From: Rhodopseudomonas sp.
GTDB taxonomy: Bacteria > Pseudomonadota > Alphaproteobacteria > Rhizobiales > Xanthobacteraceae
DNA length: 64,000 nucleotides
Assembly (NCBI GenBank): GCA_016124795.1
Contig: WGNB01000019.1
Location: 1-64,000 of the forward strand
Direction: 5' to 3'
The notes beneath the pieces were generated by a model. That model saw nothing but the letters and a program-made list of their open reading frames with translations. It was not told the origin of the DNA and did no database searches. This document shows, one piece after another, positions 8,525-18,306 of the stretch; position 1 is the first letter of the stretch; each line of letters opens with the position of its first letter. The translations under genes were made by a program, and so were the position numbers.

Positions 8525-9208
8525 TCAGGCATAGGCGACCCAGCCCCTGAAGCTCAGTCCCGCGTAAAATAACGTGACGTCGGAGAATCCGGCGTCGCGA
8601 AGCAATGCCTCGTCGTCTGCGGGTGATACGATCGAAAGCCTGGTCCGCATCGCGTCGACTGCACTTTGCAGTCGGGCGGCATCGGTCGTCGGCCATTCGG
8701 GGTAGGCCACATGGCGCGCCAGCCAGTGTGATCGTTCGGGTTCGTTTTGCGCAAAGCTGATATGGGCAACGACGAAAGGCGCGCCGCCGCGCAACCGACG
8801 ATGAATTTCGCGCAACGTCGTCAGCCGCCGTTCGCGTGGAATGAAGTGGAAGGTCAGCAGGCAGGTGGCCGCATCGAATGGGCCGTTCGGCGCGACTTCA
8901 ATATCGCCTTTGTGTAACCTTACCCGGTTGCGATAGGCGGCGGTGATCGTTTCGGCAAGTCGCAGCATATCGCTCGAAGGGTCGACGCCGTCGAACTGCC
9001 AGCCCCTTTGCGCTTCGGCCAGCGCCTTTAGTTCCAAGCCGCCGCCGGCGCCGAGAACAAGCACACGGCCGTCCGGCGGCGTGCGTTCGGCAAGCAGCAT
9101 TTCGGTCATGCGATGGAGGCTCGAAAAGCCGGGAACCTGGCGTGGCGGGCCCGCGAGATAGGCGTTGACAGCGTCGCCGGCAAAGGCGTTTTGAATCTCA
9201 GGAGGCAT
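8525..9208 (-). CDS. SAM-dependent class I methyltransferase
   Basis: About 227 residues from the ATG at 9208 (M-P-P-E-I-Q-N-A-F). Longer versions of this frame run through the neighbouring regulator gene out of phase and are not real. The glycine-rich SAM motif V-L-V-L-G-A-G-G-G-L-E is near residue 58, with acidic D-G-V-D-P-S-S-D about 20 residues later and F-D-A-A-T-C-L-L-T-F-H-F in motif IV/V position, as in UbiE/COQ5-like enzymes. The substrate is unknown. It overlaps the last 11 bases of the upstream Rrf2 regulator gene, so it is very probably controlled by it. The C-terminal D-A-G-F-S-D-V-T-L-F-Y-A-G-L-S-F-R-G-W resembles tellurite/biotin-type small methyltransferases. Confidence 0.85.
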   Translation of the reverse strand: MPPEIQNAFAGDAVNAYLAGPPRQVPGFSSLHRMTEMLLAERTPPDGRVLVLGAGGGLELKALAEAQRGWQFDGVDPSSDMLRLAETITAAYRNRVRLHKGDIEVAPNGPFDAATCLLTFHFIPRERRLTTLREIHRRLRGGAPFVVAHISFAQNEPERSHWLARHVAYPEWPTTDAARLQSAVDAMRTRLSIVSPADDEALLRDAGFSDVTLFYAGLSFRGWVAYA

Positions 9209-9662
9209 GGGCGTTATCCAGCTTGAGCGCCGTCTTGCGCCGCAGATTGCGCGAGCGGATATCGCTGTCGAGCTCGGCGAGGGTGACATCGGCAAAGCGA
9301 GCCACGAGCAATTGCTCGGCTTCGCGCGCCGTCTCGTCAAGTCTGGCATTGACCGCTTGTTCGATAAGGCATTCCGGGTTTGCTGAACGGTTGCCGAAAG
9401 CGAGCAGAGCCGGACTGCCCAGCGCCAAATAGATATCGCGCAACGTGATTTGCGCGAGATCGCGGGCCAGCGTCCAGCCACCGCCATGACCTTTGAGCGA
9501 GTGCACGTAACCGTGCTGGCGTAACCCGGCCATCATCCGGCGCACGACCACCGGGTTTGTCCGGAGCGACTTGGCCAGCACTTCCGAAGTGACAGGGCCG
9601 TCCTCATGCGCCATGTGCAAGAGAACGTGCAGCACGCTCGATAGTCGATTATCGCCACTCAT
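9198..9662 (-). CDS. Rrf2 family transcriptional regulator
   Basis: A 154-residue winged-helix repressor. The helix-turn-helix spans about residues 20-50 (V-T-S-E-V-L-A-K-S-L-R-T-N-P-V-V-V-R-R), followed by the wing G-H-G-G-G-W-T-L-A-R. It has a single cysteine (P-E-C-L-I-E), whereas iron-sulfur Rrf2 proteins such as IscR and NsrR use three, so it is unlikely to hold a cluster in that way. Its gene appears to start directly at the transcription start (see the promoter entry) and to be autoregulated. It is translationally coupled to the downstream methyltransferase by an 11-base overlap. The signal it senses is unknown. Confidence 0.9.
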   Translation of the reverse strand: MSGDNRLSSVLHVLLHMAHEDGPVTSEVLAKSLRTNPVVVRRMMAGLRQHGYVHSLKGHGGGWTLARDLAQITLRDIYLALGSPALLAFGNRSANPECLIEQAVNARLDETAREAEQLLVARFADVTLAELDSDIRSRNLRRKTALKLDNAHAS

Positions 9663-9669
9663 GTAACTT

Positions 9670-9698
9670 TATCTATTACGTAAGCATCCAAGCGTCAA
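9670..9698 (-). promoter_or_regulatory. Promoter for a leaderless rrf2-type transcript with palindromic operator
   Basis: On the minus strand TTGACG (9698-9693) lies 17 bases before TAGATA (9675-9670). The ATG of the regulator begins only seven bases after the -10 box, so transcription should start at or within a base or two of the A of ATG and give a leaderless mRNA. No ribosome binding site is present. The 8-base palindrome TTACGTAA (9676-9683) abuts the -10 box inside the spacer and is a good candidate for autorepression. Confidence 0.6.
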
Positions 9699-9789
9699 GT
9701 CGCTCTGGCTATGGTGCTGGCTCATAGCGGTGGTCTCCGGATTGGCGCAGCCGTGCGCATCCGGCCTCAGCGGTGGCTGGGCTTTAAGG

Positions 9790-12177
9790 TCAGCGCCAGA
9801 TGTCGGAGAAGGTCGCGCCACGGCGGCCTTCGGTGCGCTGGCGGCGTTCCAGATATTCGAAATAAGCGCGCCGTTGTTCGGAAGGGCTCATCGCCTCGAA
9901 GCGGGCTTGCTCCTGCCGGGCGGCGCGCTGCTGCGCCTCGCGGCGCGACCGTTCGTGGCGTTCGCTGTCACGCTTGCCGCCGGTGCGTGTCGCCTCGCGC
10001 GGTTGCGGGTCCGGTGGCGGCGACGGCTTGGCCGTCGGCAGCGGGATCGCGATCGTCGGTCGTAACGGCGTCTCGATGGCCGGCGTTGTCGCGATCGATG
10101 CGATGGCGGTTTCGGCGGCGGGCGGGCTGGACACGGTTGCGGCGATCGCCGGCTTTGGTTCGGCGTCGGCTGCCGGTTGCGCCTTCGCCGCGATCGGCGC
10201 GTCGGGCTTGATGGCGGTCTTCGCACCCGCCGTCTTCGTGCTGGCCGTCTTGGCGCTGGCCGTTACCTCGGGCTTGGCGGAGTCGGACTTTGCCTCCGCC
10301 TTTGCGTCCGGTTTGGCGCCGGACTTTGCCGTCGTTGCGGTGGCCGGAATGTTGACAACGGCGACCGCGGTTTGCCGCTCGATGTTCAGTCTGGCCTGTT
10401 CGGCGGCTTGCCGGGCTTGCTGCAAAGCCTTTTGTCGCGAGGCTTCCTTCTCGGCCTTTTGCAAGGCTTCCTGTTGCGCGGCCAGTTGGGCCTTCTGCTG
10501 CGCTTCGCGTTCGGCGGCGCGCTGCGCTTCCTGTTGCGCCTTCTGCCGCGCCTGTTCGGCTTGGGCCTCGGCCTCTGCCTTCGCTGCGGCTTCGGCGGCG
10601 GCCTTGGCCGCCATTTCCGCAGCGATCTGCGCGGTGGCCTTGTCCAGCGCCTGACGGGCCGGCGTCAAGTCGCGATCATGATTGAGTGCCGAGCGATAAT
10701 CGGCGATGGCGCGATCGCGTTCGTCGCGCGCGGTGAAAATCCGGCCGCGCCGATAATAAGCCAGCGCGTTGTCGGGATCGGATGCAATCGCGGCATTGAG
10801 ATCGGTCACGGCCTTGTCGTTGTCGCCGTCGGCTTCGTAAAGCGCGGCGCGGGCGAGGTAGGGCGCGGCCCTGGCGTCATTCAATGCGATGGCGCGTTCG
10901 AAATCGGCGAGCGCGCCGGCCTTGTCGCGATTGGCCCGATGGACCTGACCGCGCGCGGTCAGCAGCAAGGCCAGGGTCTTGGGTGTCTCGTCGTTGCCGG
11001 TCTTGTTGCCGGCTTCGTCGTTCGCGCTATCGAAGGCCGCGATCGCCTTGTCGAGATCGGGCAACGCCTGGGCGGTCTTGTTCTGCCGCGCATAGGCCAT
11101 GCCGCGCAGCGCGATGGCGTCGATATTATCGTCGTCGATCTTGAGCATGGCGAGCGCGTCATGCAGCGCGCCGTCATTGTCGCCGTCGGCCAGCCGGAGG
11201 TCGCCGCGCACTTTCAGCCCGTTGACGGTCCAGGACAGTTTGAGCGCACGGCCGATATCGGCATAAGCCCGCTTGCGCTCGCCTTTGTCGCGATAGGCTT
11301 GGGCGCGCAGCCGGTAGAACAGCGACGGGTTGTCGTTGAGCGCGATGGCGCGGTCGAGCGTGGCGATGGTCTTGTCGAAATCGCCTTTGCCGCGCCAGAT
11401 CGCGGCCTGCGCGCGCAGCGCGGCGCTGTCGCGGGGGTCGAGCCTGACGGCGGCTTCGGCATCGCGCAGCGCGCCGTCGAGGTCGCCGCCGGCCTGGCGC
11501 GCCTTGGCCCGCAACAGATAATTGGCCGTGCTCGGGTCGAGCCGGACCGCGCTGTCGAAATCGGTATTGGCGTTCGCATAGTCGCGCCGTTGCAAATAAA
11601 GCTGGCCGCGCCCGCTATAGGCCGCGGCGTGTTGCGGCCGCAGTTCGATGGCTTTCTTGTAGTCGGCGAGAGCGCCGTCGAAAAAGCCGAGGTCGCGGCG
11701 CACGGTGGCGCGGTTGACGTAAGGCGACGCTTGTTGCGGATCGAGGCTGATGGTCTTGTCGTAGTCGGCCAGCGCCTGACCGTAGCTGCCACGGGCATAC
11801 CAGGCGTTGCCACGATTCTGATAGGCCGGCGCGAAGTCCGGCGCGAGTTCGATGGCGCGGTTGAGATCGCCGATGGCGTGCGGGATGTCGCCGCGATCGA
11901 GATAGGCCAGCCCCCGCATCGCATAGGCGACGCCGAGCGCCGTGCCGTGCAGCCGGCTGGAATTCATCAGGTTGCTGCAAGCGGCGGCGCGTTCGCTGGC
12001 CATCGTCGCGGTCTGGGTCGCGCAGAGTTCCGCGTCGTCGCGGCGCTGGGCTTGCGCCGCGAGCGGCCAGACGAGCGTGCAGGCGTATAGAACGCCAACC
12101 GTTGCGCCGGCCGATGCCAGGCGTTGGGCAAGCGTCGATGGCCGGGCCGGGGGCAAGACAGGTTTCAAAAGCCGCAT
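9790..12177 (-). CDS. Large tetratricopeptide-repeat protein with signal segment and coiled-coil tail
   Basis: About 795 residues if the ATG at 12177 (M-R-L-L-K-P) is used; an upstream ATG adds 14 residues. A hydrophobic segment near residues 25-44, ending A-A-Q-A-Q, suggests export or a membrane anchor. Residues about 70-500 hold roughly a dozen TPR units of the A-Y-x-x-R-G-x-A-Y/A-I-x-D-L-x-x-A-I-x-L-x-P type, a scaffold for protein binding. Residues about 500-590 are an alanine/glutamine/glutamate/lysine-rich coiled coil. A low-complexity Ala-Lys-Pro region follows, and the last 80 residues are very basic (E-R-H-E-R-S-R-R-E-A-Q-Q-R). The function is unknown; TPR proteins of this size often organise periplasmic or envelope complexes. 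Confidence 0.85.
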   Translation of the reverse strand: MRLLKPVLPPARPSTLAQRLASAGATVGVLYACTLVWPLAAQAQRRDDAELCATQTATMASERAAACSNLMNSSRLHGTALGVAYAMRGLAYLDRGDIPHAIGDLNRAIELAPDFAPAYQNRGNAWYARGSYGQALADYDKTISLDPQQASPYVNRATVRRDLGFFDGALADYKKAIELRPQHAAAYSGRGQLYLQRRDYANANTDFDSAVRLDPSTANYLLRAKARQAGGDLDGALRDAEAAVRLDPRDSAALRAQAAIWRGKGDFDKTIATLDRAIALNDNPSLFYRLRAQAYRDKGERKRAYADIGRALKLSWTVNGLKVRGDLRLADGDNDGALHDALAMLKIDDDNIDAIALRGMAYARQNKTAQALPDLDKAIAAFDSANDEAGNKTGNDETPKTLALLLTARGQVHRANRDKAGALADFERAIALNDARAAPYLARAALYEADGDNDKAVTDLNAAIASDPDNALAYYRRGRIFTARDERDRAIADYRSALNHDRDLTPARQALDKATAQIAAEMAAKAAAEAAAKAEAEAQAEQARQKAQQEAQRAAEREAQQKAQLAAQQEALQKAEKEASRQKALQQARQAAEQARLNIERQTAVAVVNIPATATTAKSGAKPDAKAEAKSDSAKPEVTASAKTASTKTAGAKTAIKPDAPIAAKAQPAADAEPKPAIAATVSSPPAAETAIASIATTPAIETPLRPTIAIPLPTAKPSPPPDPQPREATRTGGKRDSERHERSRREAQQRAARQEQARFEAMSPSEQRRAYFEYLERRQRTEGRRGATFSDIWR

Positions 12178-12308
12178 CCCTCTATCGTCGCGGGCTTTGA
12201 GAAATATTGGGTAAACCAAAGGCTTGTCCAGACGAGACGCGGTCCGGCGGCGGCCATAAAGGTGAATTGGTTAGTGGCCGCGGCGATGGCGGCGGCTGCG
12301 GCGTGCGA

Positions 12309-13736
12309 TCAGGGCGTGGCGTCCGGCGGCGTTCGGTCGGTCGAGCGCACGGGGGCCGGTCGGCCGGACAATTCGGCGCCGGCATCGGTCGGCAGGCGGG
12401 CGAAAATCGCGATCGACAGCGCCGAAATGCCGGCGACCGCCAGAAACGCCGGCGCGAAATCGCTGGCCAGGATCTCGGCGTGGCCGTGGAACCTCGCCGA
12501 CAGATCGACCGCCAGCGCGCCGAGGGCGACCCCGGCCGAGATCGACAATTGCTGACCGACGCTGACCAGCGCGGTGGCGCGGCTGACCCGGGCCTGTTCG
12601 ACCTCGGCATAGGCGATGGTGTTGATCGACGTGAATTGCAGCGAGCGGAAAAAGCCGCCGATCAGCAGCAGCGCGAACATCGCCGCCGCCGGCGTCGCCG
12701 CGGTGAAGGCGGCGCAGATCGCCAGGAAGCCGGCGCTGATGACGGCGTTGGTCATCAGGATGGTGCGGAAGCCGAAGCGCTTGAGCAATGTCGCCGCCGC
12801 CACCTTCATACCCATCGCGCCGGCCGCCGAACCGAAGGTGATCATGCCGGAGGCAAAGGGCGTCATGCCGAAGCCGACCTGCAACATCAGCGGCAGCAGG
12901 AACGGCAGCGCGCCGATGCCGAGCCGGAAGGTGAAGCCGCCGAGCACGCTGGCGCGGAAGGTCGGCAGCCGGAACAGCGTCAGGTCCAGCGCCGGCGCCG
13001 GCGTGCGGCGGGCGTGGATCAGGTAGGCGGCGATGAAGATCGCGCCGCCGGCGACCAGCGCGGCGACCACCGTCCAGGGCAGGAAATTCAGGCCGAGCAC
13101 CGACAGGCCGAAGGCGAGCCCGGCGATGCCGAGCCCGGCATAGATCATGCCGGCGACGTCGAATGGCTCGTGCTTTTCGGCGCGGACGTCCTCGATGTAG
13201 CGGGTCGCCAGCACGATGCCGGCGATGCCGATCGGCACGTTGATCAGGAAGATCCAGTGCCAGGTGGCGTAGGTCGTAATGAAGCCGCCGACTGGCGGGC
13301 CGATCACCGGGCCGATCAGCGCCGGCGTCGTCACCCAGGCCATGGCGCTGACCAGTTCGCGTTTGCTGATCGTGCGCACCAGCACCATGCGGCCGACCGG
13401 TGTCATCATCGCGCCACCCATGCCCTGCAGGATGCGGGCGAAGACGAAATCGGTCAGCGAACTCGACAGCGCGCAGGCGATCGAGCCGATGACGAAAACG
13501 CCGATGGCGGCGCGGAACACGGTGCGGGCGCCGAAGCGGTCGGCGGTCCAGCCCGAGGCCGGGATGAAGATCGCCAGCGACAGCAGATAGGACGTAACGG
13601 CGAGCTTGAGCGCCAGCGGATTGGTACCGATATCGCGGGCGATCGCCGGCAGCGAGGTGGCGATCACCGTCGAATCCATGTTTTCCATGAACAGGGCGAC
13701 CGCGACGATCAGCGGCACAATGCGGTCACGGCGCAT
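12309..13736 (-). CDS. MFS drug-efflux transporter, DHA2 (EmrB/QacA) type
   Basis: A 475-residue inner-membrane proton antiporter with about 14 predicted helices. Helix 1 carries the DHA2-type M-E-N-M-D-S-T-V-I-A-T-S-L-P motif. Motif A follows as G-W-T-A-D-R-F-G-A-R-T-V, and the antiporter motif C is seen in P-A-L-I-G-P-V-I-G-P-P-V-G-G-F. H-W-I-F-L-I-N-V-P-I-G is also typical of this family. No membrane-fusion protein is adjacent, so it probably works alone at the inner membrane. The substrate cannot be predicted. It is divergent from guaB and has no adjacent regulator. Confidence 0.9.
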   Translation of the reverse strand: MRRDRIVPLIVAVALFMENMDSTVIATSLPAIARDIGTNPLALKLAVTSYLLSLAIFIPASGWTADRFGARTVFRAAIGVFVIGSIACALSSSLTDFVFARILQGMGGAMMTPVGRMVLVRTISKRELVSAMAWVTTPALIGPVIGPPVGGFITTYATWHWIFLINVPIGIAGIVLATRYIEDVRAEKHEPFDVAGMIYAGLGIAGLAFGLSVLGLNFLPWTVVAALVAGGAIFIAAYLIHARRTPAPALDLTLFRLPTFRASVLGGFTFRLGIGALPFLLPLMLQVGFGMTPFASGMITFGSAAGAMGMKVAAATLLKRFGFRTILMTNAVISAGFLAICAAFTAATPAAAMFALLLIGGFFRSLQFTSINTIAYAEVEQARVSRATALVSVGQQLSISAGVALGALAVDLSARFHGHAEILASDFAPAFLAVAGISALSIAIFARLPTDAGAELSGRPAPVRSTDRTPPDATP

Positions 13737-13909
13737 GAAAACGGCGCATATTCAGTTGAACCCGGCGGCGGAACAGGCGAGAGGCAGACGCGGAATGGTG
13801 TCCGGCTTCCTTGAAGCCCAAAGCGGTGGCGGAAGGAAGACGAGATTGGCTGTGGGCGTCATATCAGCCATCCGACAAGTCGCTAGGAATCGCCGGCGGC
13901 CCATGCTAA

Positions 13910-15520
<1,611 letters not shown>

Positions 15521-15550
15521 TAACGATACTTGTGATATGCCAAGGTACGA

Positions 15551-15610
15551 TGTTCCGGCGGGCCTATCGGATGGACTTGTTAATTCGGTCCGCTGTGTGC
15601 CGCCGGAACA
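15551..15610 (+). other. Long perfect inverted repeat just downstream of guaB
   Basis: TGTTCCGGCGG (15551-15561) pairs perfectly with CCGCCGGAACA (15600-15610). The 38 bases between them can form a second small stem (GGAC with GTCC). There is no T-tract after it, so it is not an ordinary rho-independent terminator. It could be a 3' stabilising structure, a Rho-associated barrier or part of a small RNA. Confidence 0.45.
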
Positions 15611-15707
15611 CGCAAGCCGGCCGTTGCGAAAGCAATTATTTGACTGCAATGAATCGCTTTGAATTACGCATTGTTTAATTAATTCGCCCGAGAATTGCAT
15701 GTGACCG

Positions 15708-16649
15708 TTGTGGTTGACACCGGTCTTGTCGGCAATCGAACGGGTGGTAACCGTGGGCGAAATCAGCGCGGTCTTGCAGCAAACCCGGTTCCGGCCCGAA
15801 TTGGTCGAGCCGCCGCCGGATGGCGAGGAAGCCGGTGCGGTGGTTCAATCCTGGACCGGCGAAAAAGTGCGCGATCTGATCCGCGCACCCGATCTGATGC
15901 GGCGTTACGACCGCTGGATGACGCTGGTCAAATACAAGATGCCGCGTCTCAACGAAGTGCTTGGTTCCGATCAGGCGACCGAGTTGAACGACGCGATGCT
16001 GCTGTATCGCGTGCCCGGCGATTTCGCTTTCGTTCATCACGGCGCCGCCGCGGTCAAGCTGATTGGTACCAATCTGACCGGGACCTTGCTGTCGGCGCGG
16101 TCCAATGCCATCGCGCGCGGCGTCGCCAAGGTTTACACTAAAAGCATCGCCGTGGCGGAGCCGTTCTACATCCGGCATATCGCGTCTGTAGCGTCCAACG
16201 CGCACTTCTTCTCCGAGCAGATCGTACTGCCGATAGCGGCCGACGAGCGTCGCGAAGTCGAGTTCGTGCTGATTTTCAGCGCGCCGCTCGACGACAAGAC
16301 GGAAGTGCTGACCGCGATTTTCGAACGGTCGCAGATCGGCATGATCGCGGCGACTTCGAGTCACGACGAAAACGGCAAGTTGCAGAACGGCCGGATCCTG
16401 ATGATCAATTCGGTGGCGCGCAAGATCATGAAGCTGCCGGATGCGGTGGGGTCGTTGCAGACCGTGCGCGATCTCGGGCCGTGGTTCCGCGACGGCGCGC
16501 TATGGACCAAGACGGAAGTGGTCACACAGGACAAGCTGACGCATATTCACTTTCACGAACGCGGCTCGGGCAAGAAATACCGGGTGACGATCGAGCCGGT
16601 GCAGAACTTCGTGCTGTTCAGCATCATGGACGCTTCCGGCCTGCGATAG
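15708..16649 (+). CDS. PAS-like domain protein, probable signalling protein
   Basis: Up to 313 residues; the start is uncertain (TTG 15708, GTG 15744 or GTG 15753). Residues about 60-190 resemble the PAS_5 family: Y-D-R-W-M-T-L...P-R-L, then a core with L-L-Y-R-V-P-G-D-F-A-F-V-H-H-G-A-A-A-V-K-L-I-G-T-N-L-T-G-T. The second half (about 200-310) looks like another sensor-type alpha/beta domain, with a conserved-looking end V-T-I-E-P-V-Q-N-F-V-L-F-S-I-M-D. There is no kinase, cyclase or DNA-binding output domain. AT-rich sequence (15664-15685) precedes it and may hold the promoter. It may be a stand-alone sensor; the function is unknown. Confidence 0.7.
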   Translation: MWLTPVLSAIERVVTVGEISAVLQQTRFRPELVEPPPDGEEAGAVVQSWTGEKVRDLIRAPDLMRRYDRWMTLVKYKMPRLNEVLGSDQATELNDAMLLYRVPGDFAFVHHGAAAVKLIGTNLTGTLLSARSNAIARGVAKVYTKSIAVAEPFYIRHIASVASNAHFFSEQIVLPIAADERREVEFVLIFSAPLDDKTEVLTAIFERSQIGMIAATSSHDENGKLQNGRILMINSVARKIMKLPDAVGSLQTVRDLGPWFRDGALWTKTEVVTQDKLTHIHFHERGSGKKYRVTIEPVQNFVLFSIMDASGLR

Positions 16650-16702
16650 CAGGCCGTGTCGTCTTGTCATGACGGTTCGCCGCGCGTTGCCGGTCGGCGC
16701 GG

Positions 16703-17644
16703 TCAGGGCTTGTCCAGAAACGCCTTGATCTTGGCCACCGTCTGCGCTGGCTGTTCTTCCATGATCCAGTGGCCGGAATTGGCGATAATGCCGCCTTCGA
16801 CATTCGAGCCGACCTCACGCATGACAGTGGCCTGCATGTCGCCGAAGGAGTGATCGGCGCCGAGCGCCAGGATCGGCATCGTCAGTTTGCCCTTGGCCTG
16901 AAACGCCTTGTTGTCGGCGGCGTCCTTGGTGTTGAAGGTGGCGAACTGTTCGAAGGCATAATGCATATTGCCGGGCCGGGCGTAGAGCCGCGCGTAATGC
17001 CGGCGGGTCGCCTCGTCGATGGCCTTCGGATTGGCCGACAATTCGTTATAGAAGCGATCGAGATAGATGCGCTCGCGGCCCTTCACCAGGCGGTCGACGT
17101 CGGGTCCGCGGAAATTGAAGTGCCACAACAGCGGGTTTTTGAGGATCTCCTCCCACGGACCGATGCCGGGCAGCGGCGCGTCGATGACAATCCATTTGGT
17201 GATGCGCGCCGGATATTGCGCGGCCAGCGCATAGCCGACCATGTCGCCGATGTCGTGGGTGACGAGAGCGGCCTTGTCGACCTTGAGCGCGTCCATCACC
17301 TTGGCGATGTCCTGGCCTTGCGTCTTCTTGTCGTAACCGGACTTCGGCTGCGACGACAGACCCATGCCGCGCAGGTCGGGCACGATGACGGTGTGGTCCT
17401 TGTAAAGCGCCCGGGCGGCCGGCGCCCACATGTCACCGGTATCGCCGAAGCCGTGCAGCAGGACGACCGCCGGCCCCTTGCCGCCGACCCGCACGTAGAG
17501 CGTCGCGTCGCCGGTCTTGATCCGCTGGATATGGAAGCCGCGCGGGAAGTGCTCGATCCGGGCGGCGGCGGGGCGCGCCGTGACGGTGGCCAGAATGGCG
17601 ACGGCGCAAAGCGCCAGCGAGAATAGCCAAAGCGCGCGCCGCAT
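16703..17644 (-). CDS. Exported alpha/beta hydrolase, epoxide hydrolase/dehalogenase type
   Basis: 313 residues from the ATG at 17644, which has GGGGAGA before it and starts a signal peptide (M-R-R-A-L-W-L-F-S-L-A-L-C-A-V, cleaved near A-A-A); upstream in-frame extension is not supported. The fold is clear: oxyanion motif L-L-H-G-F-G-D, V-P-D-L-R-G-M-G, and nucleophile elbow V-T-H-D-I-G-D. The elbow residue is aspartate rather than serine, as in epoxide hydrolases and haloalkane or fluoroacetate dehalogenases. The catalytic histidine is in N-S-G-H-W-I-M-E-E-Q. A periplasmic location would be less usual for this class. The substrate is not predictable. Confidence 0.88.
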   Translation of the reverse strand: MRRALWLFSLALCAVAILATVTARPAAARIEHFPRGFHIQRIKTGDATLYVRVGGKGPAVVLLHGFGDTGDMWAPAARALYKDHTVIVPDLRGMGLSSQPKSGYDKKTQGQDIAKVMDALKVDKAALVTHDIGDMVGYALAAQYPARITKWIVIDAPLPGIGPWEEILKNPLLWHFNFRGPDVDRLVKGRERIYLDRFYNELSANPKAIDEATRRHYARLYARPGNMHYAFEQFATFNTKDAADNKAFQAKGKLTMPILALGADHSFGDMQATVMREVGSNVEGGIIANSGHWIMEEQPAQTVAKIKAFLDKP

Positions 17645-17880
17645 GATCGTCTCCCCCTGAATCCTGATCTGCCGCGACGGTAGCAGATTGCCTCGGTACC
17701 GCGAAAGCGTTGCAGCCGCCGGCGGTCTCATCAGTTCGGAGGGATGCCGGCCTCTATCGCCTTGCATATGGCCGGCGCACGTCCTAACGCAGGGGCCCCG
17801 CTGGCGGCGAAAGACGTTTGCCGGCGAACTCATCCGCGAACCCGGCCGTGCGTGCCGGCCGCCGCCATCGGGTCACTGAC

Positions 17881-18306
17881 ATGTCGATCAAACTGGTGCT
17901 TTTGCCGCTGTTCGTCGAGGTTGTCCTGACCTTCGCGCTGATGATGTGGATGGGGTTGTCGCGGGTCGGCGCGCTCAAGCGCGGCGAGGCCAAGCTGGCC
18001 AATATCGCGCTTGGCCAGCCGAACTGGCCGGTAAAGGTGCAGCAGATCGTTAACGCCTATGCCAACCAGTTCCAGTTGCCGGTGCTGTTCTATGTCCTGA
18101 CCGTGCTGGCGATCATCACCCGTCACGCCGATATCCTGTTCGTGGTCCTGGCCTGGGTCTTTGTCGTCTCGCGGCTGGTGCACGCCTATATCCATACCGG
18201 CAGCAACAATGTCCGGTACCGCTTCAACGCGTTTCTGATCGGCGCGATCGTTCTCCTGGCGATGTGGATCATATTCGCCGTCGATATTCTGTTGGGCCTG
18301 CCATGA
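17881..18306 (+). CDS. MAPEG family membrane protein
   Basis: 141 residues from the ATG at 17881, with four predicted transmembrane helices. The pattern fits the MAPEG family (membrane-associated proteins in eicosanoid and glutathione metabolism): a first helix ending near R-x-G-A-L-K-R-G-E, the N-x-x-E/Q-F-P-like stretch A-N-Q-F-Q-L-P-V-L-F-Y, and S-R-L-V-H-A-Y-I-H-T-G-S-N-N-V-R-Y-R. Bacterial members are of unknown or glutathione-linked function. The TGA stop overlaps the rsmB ATG (ATGA), so the two genes are translationally coupled. Confidence 0.88.
   Translation: MSIKLVLLPLFVEVVLTFALMMWMGLSRVGALKRGEAKLANIALGQPNWPVKVQQIVNAYANQFQLPVLFYVLTVLAIITRHADILFVVLAWVFVVSRLVHAYIHTGSNNVRYRFNAFLIGAIVLLAMWIIFAVDILLGLP

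Noticed and set aside
9209-9487. 5' extension of the methyltransferase frame
   Set aside because: It reads through the Rrf2 gene out of frame. The methyltransferase family starts at the ATG at 9208.
10177-12090. 637-codon open frame opposite the TPR protein gene
   Set aside because: It is the antisense of repeated TPR codons, which creates repetitive G-R-L-like protein. The minus-strand TPR motifs are unmistakable.
12207-13814. 535-codon open frame opposite the MFS transporter gene
   Set aside because: Its composition is extremely glutamine/arginine/glycine-rich, as antisense of membrane helices is. The transporter motifs lie on the other strand.
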